Shown here in pieces: positions 1 through 7,264 of a stretch of 64,000 bases of DNA. The stretch is from NCBI GenBank assembly GCA_045106985.1, contig JBGCFQ010000012.1, positions 1-64,000 on the forward strand, given 5' to 3'. The notes under the pieces are model-generated. The model had not been told where the DNA came from. It did not search any database and was given only the letters and a program-made list of their open reading frames with translations. This DNA comes from JAUIET01 sp045106985. GTDB lineage: Bacteria; Pseudomonadota; Gammaproteobacteria; Pseudomonadales; JAUIET01. Every line of letters begins with the position of its first letter. Within the stretch, counting starts at the first letter, position 1. Made by a program: the position numbers and the translations under genes.

Positions 1-69
1 TAGTGTTTGAGAATTGCATTAGAAGCAGGGATATTAAGCTGCCCACGCTTGTGCCGCGCAGTCAAAAGC

Positions 70-570
70 CTACGCCGACGTTATGGATGGCTTGGTGCCA
101 ACGTTCACGGGCTCACCGCTTTCGCCGTATAAATTGTTCTCGGGTACGTTGCCGCGCAGTATGTTCAACAAGTGATGAACGCTAAACATACTACGATTGA
201 TTATTTCAGCATTGACGCGATTTAGAGTGCGACTTTGCATTAGCTCGCCACGTAGAATTTGTAGCAAGTTGGCCAAGGTAATGCTGTGGTCGCTTTCGAT
301 TTGGTCCAGGTCATTTACCAGAGAAACCCAACCGTCTTCACTTTCCGCGTAATTGACCGTGCGCAATATGCTATATCTCGTTGCTTTACTTTCATTAATA
401 GCCGCGAGCGGAGAGACTTTTTGTTCCAAAACGCGGGCCAAGCCGGCGGCATCGGGCGACTGCAGCACTTCGGTTTCCTGACGAAGAATACTATTCAACT
501 CAACAATCAGTTCTGTTTCGCGCTCGATTACTGCACGTACTTCTTCAAAGACCGCTCTGTCATCGAGCAT
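70..570 (-). CDS. flgN: Flagellar export chaperone FlgN
   Basis: This 166-residue protein is predicted to be almost entirely helical, as expected for FlgN, the cytoplasmic chaperone that escorts the hook-filament junction proteins FlgK and FlgL to the export gate. The N-terminal half (ERETELIVELNSILRQE) is a heptad-like helix, followed by a conserved-looking LLQILRGELMQSRTLNR segment that resembles the client-binding helix of FlgN proteins. It lies 54 bases downstream of flgM on the same strand, the usual flgM-flgN order, and is probably read from the sigma28 promoter before flgM. Identification rests on the fold-like pattern and the context, since FlgN sequences are weakly conserved. No gene is visible in the 69 bases beyond its stop. 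Confidence 0.85.
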   Translation of the reverse strand: MLDDRAVFEEVRAVIERETELIVELNSILRQETEVLQSPDAAGLARVLEQKVSPLAAINESKATRYSILRTVNYAESEDGWVSLVNDLDQIESDHSITLANLLQILRGELMQSRTLNRVNAEIINRSMFSVHHLLNILRGNVPENNLYGESGEPVNVGTKPSITSA

Positions 571-624
571 AAGTAAATCCCTTTAGTCTGTGTTTCTTCT
601 GTTGTCTTTATCAGTTAAGACGTT

Positions 625-954
625 CTATTCGTCGCCGAATTCGGCCTCAAGGGCCAACAGTTTCTCTGTAACGTGAACGTCGTTTATTTGGTAAGAGCCG
701 TCGGCAATAGCTGCTTTCAAGCGTGCTACTTTAGCGGCGTCAATACTGCTTGAGGCCTGCGCTTTTGCTTCTATATCGCGAATCGACTTGGCTTCATCAC
801 TCAAGCTAACGGAGTCAGTCACTGCTGCACCGCCGCTTGCCGGCGTACGCGCGTTGCCACTCGCTTCTCCACCCACTGGAGTTACTCCAGAGCGAGATTG
901 CGATGCTTTGTTGTCTATACCGTGCGGCTTGGGGCCGGTTATATCTCCAACCAT
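625..954 (-). CDS. flgM: Anti-sigma28 factor FlgM
   Basis: FlgM binds and holds sigma28 (FliA) until it is exported through the finished hook, which releases late flagellar genes. The 109-residue product begins MVGDITG, has a disordered Ser/Ala/Gly-rich middle, and ends in the sigma28-binding region with the family-typical pattern DSVSLSDEAKSI, then KVARLKAAIADGSYQINDVHVTEKLL. I chose the ATG at 954 because it gives the standard FlgM N-terminus; an upstream in-frame ATG at 996 would add 14 unusual residues. A near-perfect sigma28 promoter lies about 100 bases upstream, so flgM appears to be autoregulated through the sigma it inhibits, and flgN follows in the same transcript. Confidence 0.92.
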   Translation of the reverse strand: MVGDITGPKPHGIDNKASQSRSGVTPVGGEASGNARTPASGGAAVTDSVSLSDEAKSIRDIEAKAQASSSIDAAKVARLKAAIADGSYQINDVHVTEKLLALEAEFGDE

Positions 955-1046
955 GGTGTTACCTGCTTTCTCTGTTGTTGTAAGGCGCGCTATCACGCCC
1001 TACAGTTGTTTGAATTTCCATCGCTCTAATCGTTCCCTTACTTAAG

Positions 1047-1073
1047 TAATCGGCTGCGTTAACGAAAACTTTA
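1047..1073 (-). promoter_or_regulatory. Sigma28 (FliA) promoter of flgMN
   Basis: Read on the minus strand, the site is TAAAGTTT, 11 bases, GCCGATTA. It differs from the enterobacterial sigma28 consensus (TAAAGTTT-N11-GCCGATAA) only near the end of the -10 element. It lies between flgA and flgM and points into flgM, with the start codon about 85-95 bases downstream of the expected transcription start. Confidence 0.85.
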
Positions 1074-1112
1074 GATAAATAAATGTCCTGAAAACAATGG
1101 CTTAAAAATTAG

Positions 1113-1886
1113 TCACAAACGAATTTCAGCCTTGCCACGGGCAATAACCATGGCATCTACCACTCTGTTCGATAAAGTGTTTCTAACCCGAATTTGTTCA
1201 CCTTTGGAGCCATTACCTAGTGCTTCACCGTCTATTCTTATGGCGATTGAACCATTTTTTGCGATCAGCTGAACGGTTTCGCCTTTACGAACCAGATCTG
1301 CTTGTTGCAAAAAGCGCCAATCAATAGGCTTGTCAGCCGCGAGCCGCCTAGCGGTCATTTTCCCCAGCACCTGATCGATGCTGTGTAGATACTGAACACC
1401 AGCACGTGTTATACGAACTTTATCAATGTACACATCACTTGCATCGATATTTTGTCCACGTTGCAAAGAGTGGGCTGAAAAAACTATCGGTTGTACCCAG
1501 CTGACATTAGCGGGCACATAAAGTGACCACGGTGCAGCACCTTGGCAACTTGCTTTAACCAGTGCCCGTCCAGGCAGTCGTTGCGCTTCGTTGCTTTCGA
1601 AAGTCAGCGCTTGTGAGCAGGGTTTTAATTGAAGTCTTTGATCAATGGATTGTACTTTTATTTCCAACTCGCTTATCAAAGAAACTTTTCCAACGGTCTG
1701 CCGCGCCAAACTTTCGACGTGTTTCTTCACTCCCTGCACAATCTGCTTATGCAAGGGCAAAGCCGCATTGTGAGCGCTCACTACCGCCGGCATGCTTTTA
1801 ACATCGCCTGCATTACTTATAAGGCTGGCGGCAAGTAAAGGGCTCAGCGCCATTATTCTGACAAATCGATTCATAAGGCAGTTCAA
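1113..1886 (-). CDS. flgA: Flagellar P-ring assembly chaperone FlgA
   Basis: FlgA is a periplasmic chaperone needed for FlgI subunits to form the P ring around the rod. The 257-residue product starts with a signal peptide (hydrophobic core MALSPLLAASLISN) and carries the SAF-domain features of FlgA in its second half: ARRLAADKPIDWRFLQQADLVRKGETVQLIAKNGSI and the C-terminal GEQIRVRNTLSNRVVDAMVIARGKAEI. It is transcribed away from flgB and towards flgM, although flgM has its own promoter. The ATG at 1886 gives a slightly long n-region; an ATG a few codons in (MNRF) is also possible. Confidence 0.92.
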   Translation of the reverse strand: MNCLMNRFVRIMALSPLLAASLISNAGDVKSMPAVVSAHNAALPLHKQIVQGVKKHVESLARQTVGKVSLISELEIKVQSIDQRLQLKPCSQALTFESNEAQRLPGRALVKASCQGAAPWSLYVPANVSWVQPIVFSAHSLQRGQNIDASDVYIDKVRITRAGVQYLHSIDQVLGKMTARRLAADKPIDWRFLQQADLVRKGETVQLIAKNGSIAIRIDGEALGNGSKGEQIRVRNTLSNRVVDAMVIARGKAEIRL

Positions 1887-2343
1887 TGCAAATTATGTGC
1901 CTCTATTGGCGGAAAGCGGGTAAGTCATTGTGGCCGATGTGTTGCAGCGACTAAATTACAGCGACTATTAGGTTGCGGCCAATGATGCCCGCCGGGGCTG
2001 ATAAATTGCCTCCGCGCTGGCAAATGACAGAGAGAATTAAACCGTCAGCGATTATAAAAATCGATTGGTCAGGTCCTATCAGGTCCTATAGAGAGGCTTC
2101 GTGATCTAAGGGATTCCAGGTAAAAGGTTTGAACGGCAAATCATTGCCGATCTTCATCGCTGCGGCGACGCAACAGGCGGCAAACGTAGCGTTTTGCCGC
2201 ATGTAGCGTCTTGTCTTTTAATCCATCTCTCTGATTTAAAAGGAATTTAATATTCTGGCATAGCGCTTGCTCTATCTCTTCCATCAGTACCGTACGAGCA
2301 CTAGCCGTACTAACGCTTAGAGAGCACAAGAGAGACAAGCACC
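1887..2343. other. flgA-flgB divergent intergenic region with repeats and hairpins
   Basis: No gene is supported in this 457-base divergent region. It contains a perfect 10-base tandem duplication (CAGGTCCTAT at 2070-2079 and 2080-2089), a hairpin CGGCAA-ATCA-TTGCCG at 2134-2149, and a longer hairpin at 2177-2200 (GCGGCAAACG against CGTTTTGCCGC, with one bulged T). Further downstream is the sigma54 promoter of flgB. The repeats lie 55-185 bases upstream of that promoter, where binding sites of sigma54 activators normally sit, so a FleQ or FleR enhancer function is possible but not shown. Confidence 0.5.
2255..2270 (+). promoter_or_regulatory. Sigma54 promoter of the flgBCDE operon
   Basis: The site reads CTGGCA, six bases, TTGC. 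The invariant GG (2257-2258) and GC (2269-2270) are exactly ten bases apart, as sigma54 requires. The expected start near 2282 leaves a leader of about 60 bases before flgB. Activation would come from FleQ or FleR, both encoded in this window. Confidence 0.85.
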
Positions 2344-2760
2344 ATGGCCGTAAGTTTTGATCAAGCCTTTGGCATCCACGAGCACGCAATGAAGTTACGC
2401 ACACAGCGTGCAGAAGTGTTGGCGCGTAATTTGGCAAATGCTGACACCCCAAACTTTAAAGCTCAGGACATCGATTTTAAAAACGTGCTTCGCCAAGTAA
2501 AAGAGTCACGCGACGGCGGAATTGATATGGCTCGCACTAACTCAAAGCACATAAACACCAGCGGCAGCGGTTTTACTTTAGACGGCATAAACGTTGAGTT
2601 GAAGTACCGCCAGCCCCAACAACCCAGCATGGACGGCAATACAGTTGAAACAGAACAGGAGCTGGCACGCTTCGCTCGCAACGCAGGCGATTTTCAGGCA
2701 AGCATGACCATACTGAATGGAAAAATTCGCGGCATGATGGGTGCAATACGAGGCGAATAG
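2344..2760 (+). CDS. flgB: Flagellar basal-body rod protein FlgB
   Basis: FlgB is the most proximal rod subunit, exported to the periplasm by the flagellar type III system. The 138-residue protein has the family layout: an N-terminal helix with the ARNLANADTPNFKA motif (about residues 27-40, the rod/hook ANNLANxxT signature), a variable middle, and a C-terminal helix (ELARFARNAGDFQASMTILNGK) for axial packing. It is first in the flgB-C-D-E operon, preceded by an AGAGAG-type ribosome site and the sigma54 promoter at 2255. Length matches FlgB elsewhere. Confidence 0.96.
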   Translation: MAVSFDQAFGIHEHAMKLRTQRAEVLARNLANADTPNFKAQDIDFKNVLRQVKESRDGGIDMARTNSKHINTSGSGFTLDGINVELKYRQPQQPSMDGNTVETEQELARFARNAGDFQASMTILNGKIRGMMGAIRGE

Positions 2761-2851
2761 TTGAATCAAGAGCGCGGTTAATAACATTGCGACAACGACA
2801 ACAAATTCAATAAACACAAATCAACAATAAGAAATTAAAAAGGAAACAATC

Positions 2852-3292
2852 ATGGCACTAGGCGCAATTTACGACATATCGGCATCAGGCATGAACGCAC
2901 AGTCGCTGCGAATGAATACCACCGCCAGCAATATAGCTAATGCACAAGCTGTCTCGGGTTCCGCGCAAGACGCCTACAAAGCACGCCATCCAATATTCTC
3001 AGCAGTATTGCAAGGCGAGCAAGACGCGAACAATTTTGGGCTAGGTTCGCAAGACGACAGTAGTGTAGCGGTGAGAGTAATGGGCATACAGGAAAGCCAG
3101 GAAGAGGCGATAGCGCGTTACCAGCCATCGCACCCTCTGGCGGGCAAAGACGGCTATGTGTACATGCCCAACGTTAATGTAGTCGAAGAGATGACCAATA
3201 TGATCTCGGCGTCTCGCTCATTTCAAATCAACGTAGAAGTAATGAATTCAGCTAAAAGCATGATGCAGCGGCTGTTAACCCTTGGCCAATAG
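2852..3292 (+). CDS. flgC: Flagellar basal-body rod protein FlgC
   Basis: FlgC is a proximal rod protein that packs with FlgB and FlgF. The 146 residues begin ALGAIYDISASGMNAQSLRMNTTASNIANAQAVSGS, the FlgC form of the rod N-terminal motif, and end with NVNVVEEMTNMISASRSFQINVEVMNSAKSMMQRLLTLGQ, the family's C-terminal helix. A good ribosome site (AAAGGAA) precedes the ATG. The 91-base gap after flgB has no promoter that I recognise, so it is probably co-transcribed. Confidence 0.97.
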   Translation: MALGAIYDISASGMNAQSLRMNTTASNIANAQAVSGSAQDAYKARHPIFSAVLQGEQDANNFGLGSQDDSSVAVRVMGIQESQEEAIARYQPSHPLAGKDGYVYMPNVNVVEEMTNMISASRSFQINVEVMNSAKSMMQRLLTLGQ

Positions 3293-3353
3293 GCTGTTAA
3301 CCCTTGGCTAACAGATTTTAGCCATTTATTAAGAGAGTGTAGGAAGATTCATC

Positions 3354-4046
3354 ATGCCAGAAATCGGAGAAATAGGTAATTCAGCGCTGGACGCGCTGTC
3401 TCAGCGAACGCAAGCGGAGGCTGTTCCAAAAGAAAATGAACTTGGGCAAGACGCTTTCTTGCAACTGCTAGTAACTCAGCTGAGCAATCAGGATCCATTA
3501 AGCCCGTCGGACAACGGCGATTTTATTGCGCAGCTAGCGCAGTTCAGTTCGGTTGAGGGAATTCAAAGCTTGAATGGATCAGTTGAAGATATGGCGACGT
3601 CTTTGCGCTCGAACCAGGCGCTACAGGCATCTGCATTAGTGGGTCGCAGTGTTCAACTGCCAACTGACGGGGCGCAGTTGCAAGAAGGAGGAGCGGTTCA
3701 AGGGTCTATGACTCTTCCGGTGCCTACCGAGCAAATTCAAATTCGAGTGTATGACGAATCAGGGCAGCTGGTGAATGAAGAAATAATGCGCAATGAAACA
3801 ACCGGCGTTATTGCGGCCGGCGACATACCGCTGAACTGGAATGGCAAAAATAAGGATGGCGAACAAGCCCCTGCTGGAAACTACCGCATAGAAGCTGAAG
3901 CTTTGGTTTCTGGTGAGCCTCAGGCGCTGGAAACGCATTTCAATAGCAACGTAGACAGCGTCACCATTGGCGCTAGTAATGAAGTAACACTGAACGTGGC
4001 CGGTGTAGGTCCAGTGTCACTATCCAAAGTAACAGAAATTTTTTAG
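3354..4046 (+). CDS. flgD: Flagellar hook-cap / hook assembly scaffold FlgD
   Basis: FlgD caps the growing hook and directs FlgE polymerisation. The 230-residue product shows the conserved N-terminal block LGQDAFLQLLVTQLSNQDPLSPSDNGDFIAQLAQFSSVEGIQSLN (about residues 26-72) needed for export and capping, then a FlgD Ig-like/Tudor region with IPLNWNGKNKDGEQAPAGNYRIEAEA (about 158-183). It sits between flgC and flgE as expected, with the ribosome site TAGGAAG before the start. Confidence 0.96.
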   Translation: MPEIGEIGNSALDALSQRTQAEAVPKENELGQDAFLQLLVTQLSNQDPLSPSDNGDFIAQLAQFSSVEGIQSLNGSVEDMATSLRSNQALQASALVGRSVQLPTDGAQLQEGGAVQGSMTLPVPTEQIQIRVYDESGQLVNEEIMRNETTGVIAAGDIPLNWNGKNKDGEQAPAGNYRIEAEALVSGEPQALETHFNSNVDSVTIGASNEVTLNVAGVGPVSLSKVTEIF

Positions 4047-4092
4047 CCCTGACAAAAAACGTTAGGATTTCATTAGAGAAAGGGAGCATTTA

Positions 4093-6018
4093 ATGCCTTT
4101 TAATACAGCACTTAGTGGACTTAGAGCCGCTTCAACCGATCTGGAAATAACCGGTAACAACATCGCCAACTCGGCCACCATCGGCTTTAAAGAGTCGCGT
4201 GCAGAGTTCGCAGACATTTACGCCGCCTCATTTGTGAGCGGCGGCAACGGCGTGGGCAGCGGGGTTGTCGTGCAAGACATATCGCAAAGCTTTGGCCAGG
4301 GCACCATTAGTTTTTCAGATAACGCCCTTGATCTCGCCGTAAACGGCGGTGGGTTTTTCGTGCTTGCCGATGAAGGTACGCCGGCGTACACCCGTGCTGG
4401 AATTTTCAGTATCGATAAGGAAGGCTTTGTTACCAACAACTCAGGCATGCGGCTGCAAGGCCAGTTGGCCGATACTAACGGTGTTGTGTCCGGCGAACCA
4501 ACTGACCTGTTGTTGAATACGCGAGACATTTCTCCACAAAGTACAACGCGGGTAAACGAAACGTTTAATCTGGATGCAGCCGCACCAATACCAGAGGAGC
4601 AAACACAAACAATTACAGTGACTGGTATAGGGGTTCAAGATGTACAGCAAGGCTCCGACAATGGTTATCTTGCGGGAACAATTGACATTAATGGAGTGAC
4701 CCAGAATATTCCATCTGCCGACAATATGTCTGCGCTTGCCATTGCTGGAGAGCTTAGTGCAATTGATGGCGTGGACGCTGATGCGCAAACAACAGCCACC
4801 TTGACGGTGGATAGCGCATTTCCAATCGCAGTGAATGAACTATTAATAAACGGTGTTTCATACACTGGTACCTCCCTTGCCGAGCTAGCGAGCGATATCG
4901 ATGCCACCAGTAATTTAGACGCAAGAGTGGTTGGCACAGACATTGAAATTGTAGCCGTTACCGGTGCTAACCTCGAGTTTGATGTTGCAGCATCAATTGG
5001 CAGCGGCACACAATTAACAGTCGCCTCTGTCAATGGACAGGGAGCAGCCAACCAAATAACAATTGATGAAGGCGATCCAGCACTGCAACGTGCAGTCGTT
5101 GGTGGTGTTGTCACGATTACTGCCGATAGTTTAACGACGACATTGGATAACCCAGTAGGAACAAACGTTTTCAATACTTTAACGCCAGTGACAACTACCA
5201 GCAATTCATTCGACCCTGACAACCCCGCGTCTTATAATTCCGTTACCTCATTCACAATATTTGATACTGAAGGTATATCGCACAATGTTACTCAGTATTT
5301 TACAAGAGTACTGCCACCTGCTGGCCCCAATTCAGATGGCACCTTGTGGAATGTTGTAGTTCGTGTTGACGGTCGTGATGTTGGAGGGACAGACCCGTTA
5401 AATCCTGAGCCAGCCACATTTGAGTTGCACTTTAATGCGGACGGCTCTTATGACCGTGCTGGTTCAACCGATATTGTCATCGATAATTGGATCCCACTCG
5501 ATAGTTCGGGGTTACCTAACGGAGCGCTCGGACCTTCTAACGACGCAACGCTACCTATTCCAGAACCTGCAACCAGTTCGAATTTCCTGATTGATGTTTC
5601 TAACGCTACCTCCTTTGGTGGCGGCTTTTCAGTAAGCTCTTTGAACCAGAACGGCTTTGCCAAAGGCAGTTTGACAGGTGTTGAAGTGGCTGAAACCGGA
5701 ACCATCTTTGCACGATACTCAAACGGTGAAACTCAAAGCCTGGGCCAGTTGCAGCTAGCGACATTCCCAAACTTCAATGGTCTTACCCCGCTAGGTGATT
5801 CGGTTTGGGGCAACTCGATTGATTCCGGACAGCCGATTTTGGGAGTGCCAGGCTCAGGACAGTTTGGCGCGATTCAGGCAGGCGCCTTGGAAGATTCGAA
5901 TGTCGACCTAACCGAGCAGTTGGTTAACTTGATTCTCGCGCAGCGAAATTTCCAAGCCAATGCAAAGACCATTGAAACGGCCGACTCCGTAACCCAAACG
6001 ATTATCAACTTACGATAA
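4093..6018 (+). CDS. flgE: Flagellar hook protein FlgE
   Basis: FlgE polymerises into the universal joint of the flagellum. The N-terminus (MPFNTALSGLRAASTDLEITGNNIANSATIGFKESRAEFADIY) and C-terminus (GALEDSNVDLTEQLVNLILAQRNFQANAKTIETADSVTQTIINLR) are the conserved axial helices, and ALDLAVNGGGFFVL marks the D1 domain. At 641 residues it is well over 200 residues longer than the enterobacterial protein. The extra length falls in the middle (about residues 150-500), rich in Thr, Val, Ala and Asp, where surface domains of the hook are expected. It is last of the flgBCDE group; a 400-base gap with its own promoter separates it from flgF. Confidence 0.96.
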   Translation: MPFNTALSGLRAASTDLEITGNNIANSATIGFKESRAEFADIYAASFVSGGNGVGSGVVVQDISQSFGQGTISFSDNALDLAVNGGGFFVLADEGTPAYTRAGIFSIDKEGFVTNNSGMRLQGQLADTNGVVSGEPTDLLLNTRDISPQSTTRVNETFNLDAAAPIPEEQTQTITVTGIGVQDVQQGSDNGYLAGTIDINGVTQNIPSADNMSALAIAGELSAIDGVDADAQTTATLTVDSAFPIAVNELLINGVSYTGTSLAELASDIDATSNLDARVVGTDIEIVAVTGANLEFDVAASIGSGTQLTVASVNGQGAANQITIDEGDPALQRAVVGGVVTITADSLTTTLDNPVGTNVFNTLTPVTTTSNSFDPDNPASYNSVTSFTIFDTEGISHNVTQYFTRVLPPAGPNSDGTLWNVVVRVDGRDVGGTDPLNPEPATFELHFNADGSYDRAGSTDIVIDNWIPLDSSGLPNGALGPSNDATLPIPEPATSSNFLIDVSNATSFGGGFSVSSLNQNGFAKGSLTGVEVAETGTIFARYSNGETQSLGQLQLATFPNFNGLTPLGDSVWGNSIDSGQPILGVPGSGQFGAIQAGALEDSNVDLTEQLVNLILAQRNFQANAKTIETADSVTQTIINLR

Positions 6019-6090
6019 TTGACGAGTAAATAAGTCATGATGCATAAGGCGAATTGCCAATTTTTACCTGCTTACATAAATAGCTCGTTG

Positions 6091-6107
6091 TTGGCATCGT
6101 CTTTGCA
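6091..6107 (+). promoter_or_regulatory. Sigma54 promoter of the flgF leader RNA / flgFGHIJ(KL) operon
   Basis: The site reads TTGGCA, six bases, TTGCA. GG (6093-6094) and GC (6105-6106) are separated by exactly ten bases. Transcription should begin near 6117-6118, which is where the run of hairpins described as a CsrB-like RNA begins, some 300 bases before the flgF start codon. The match between promoter position and the start of the structured region supports both calls. Confidence 0.85.
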
Positions 6108-6116
6108 TTATTACTT

Positions 6117-6380
6117 ACAGGCGAGTAAAACCCGCCAAAAAAGTGACACGGATGGCCACTTAATAGTCGATACAGGACGTATCGCAACAAAAAACCGTCA
6201 CAGGACCCGGCGGTTAGGCTCACGGAAGAGCCAAAACGTCTTACAGGATGTAAGGCATATCGTTCATGGTAGAACGCAGCGGCGAGTAAGGATGCTCGCT
6301 TTAAATAAGAGGCAGGACGCTTCGACATTCACAGGATGTGAGTGTAGGAATCTCACTGATGCTAGCCATGGATGGCCAGT
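6117..6380 (+). ncRNA. CsrB/RsmZ-like CsrA-sequestering RNA, as leader of flgF
   Basis: The sequence folds by eye into a chain of short hairpins with GGA in the loops, the hallmark of RNAs that titrate CsrA/RsmA. Stem-loop-stem units seen: AGTG-ACACGGATGGC-CACT (6142-6160); CGATAC-AGGAC-GTATCG (6168-6184); AACCG/CGGTT with CAGGAC in the loop (6193-6215); GGCTC-ACGGAA-GAGCC (6217-6232); CTTAC-AGGAT-GTAAG (6240-6254); CGTTC-ATGGTA-GAACG (6261-6276, GGT not GGA); GCGAG-TAAGGATG-CTCGC (6282-6299); GAGGC-AGGAC-GCTTC (6309-6323); CATTCAC-AGGAT-GTGAGTG (6326-6344); CTAGCC-ATGGAT-GGCCAG (6362-6379, one mismatch). A GGCG/CGCC hairpin (6120-6136) opens the RNA. No intrinsic terminator is visible before flgF, so it may be a processed or read-through leader, not only a free sRNA. 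The 3' end is not determined. Confidence 0.8.
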
Positions 6381-6418
6381 TTCAGTGTCATGGATGCCCA
6401 GCAGTTAAGGAAGACGCT

Positions 6419-7165
6419 ATGGATAGAGCCATCTACACAGTTATGGCTGGGGCACGACAAACTATGGATGCGCAGGCTGTGCACGCCAACAATTTGGCGA
6501 ACGTCAGTACTACGGGTTTCAGGAAGGATTTTGTCGATGCTCAAAGCCGTTACCTAACATCGGATGGAGCGCATGGGAGTCGTGTTACAACGACAACGGT
6601 TGCGAACGAAACGGATTTCAGTGCTGGGGCTTTGCAGGAAACAGGTCGCGAACTCGACGTAGCGATTGAGGGCAAGGGATTTATTGCCGTTATAGCCAAG
6701 GATGGCAGCGAGGCCTACACGCGCGCAGGTGAATTGCACGTGAACACTTTGGGCCAGTTAATTACCCGCGAAGGTTTGCCGGTTCTAGGTAATGGTGGGC
6801 CAATCTCAATACCTCCCGCAGAAAAAATCGAAATAGGCTCTGACGGCGGTATCTCTGTGCGTGCCTTGGGGCAGAGCGCAGACAGTCTCAGTACAGTTGA
6901 TCGCATAAAACTGGTAGGTGGTAATGACGACATTGCCATGACGAAACGCGCCGACGGATTGTTCCAGTCACGAGATGGAGTTTTATTGGCGCCAGATCCT
7001 ACCGTTAGTGTTGTGTCGGGCAACTTGGAAACAAGTAACGTAAACGCCGTTGAGGCAATGACGGAAGTACTAGCGCTGTCTCGTCACTTCGAGTTGCAGC
7101 TAAAGATACTGAGCACAGTAGAAACAAATACGGAATCAGCAACTCGTTTGCTGTCCAGCAGCTAG
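6419..7165 (+). CDS. flgF: Flagellar proximal-rod protein FlgF
   Basis: FlgF joins the proximal rod between FlgB/C and FlgG. The 248-residue product begins MDRAIYTVMAGARQTMDAQAVHANNLANVSTTGFRKDF and ends with LETSNVNAVEAMTEVLALSRHFELQLKILSTVETNTESATRLLS, both typical. I chose the ATG at 6419 because it gives the family N-terminus and has the ribosome site TAAGGAAG eight bases upstream; an open frame continues upstream to 6338 but runs into the hairpin RNA. Two GGA triplets fall on the ribosome site (6409) and start codon (6421), so CsrA-type translational control is plausible. Confidence 0.96.
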   Translation: MDRAIYTVMAGARQTMDAQAVHANNLANVSTTGFRKDFVDAQSRYLTSDGAHGSRVTTTTVANETDFSAGALQETGRELDVAIEGKGFIAVIAKDGSEAYTRAGELHVNTLGQLITREGLPVLGNGGPISIPPAEKIEIGSDGGISVRALGQSADSLSTVDRIKLVGGNDDIAMTKRADGLFQSRDGVLLAPDPTVSVVSGNLETSNVNAVEAMTEVLALSRHFELQLKILSTVETNTESATRLLSSS

Positions 7166-7264
7166 CGATGAGTAAAGTCAGACATGCTGGCCTACTAAAA
7201 ACTCAAAGTAACAAAAGTAAAGAACACTAGAAAATTGTAATCAGGATTTCAGGGAAGAAACATA

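Noticed and set aside
4218..5705. Several minus-strand frames inside flgE (for example 4665-5222)
   Set aside because: Shadow frames of a strongly conserved hook protein with no supporting signals.
6037..6408. Plus-strand frame of 123 codons across the flgE-flgF gap, and a minus-strand frame opposite it
   Set aside because: Both run through the hairpin array and sigma54 promoter, lack plausible protein features, and are better explained as non-coding.
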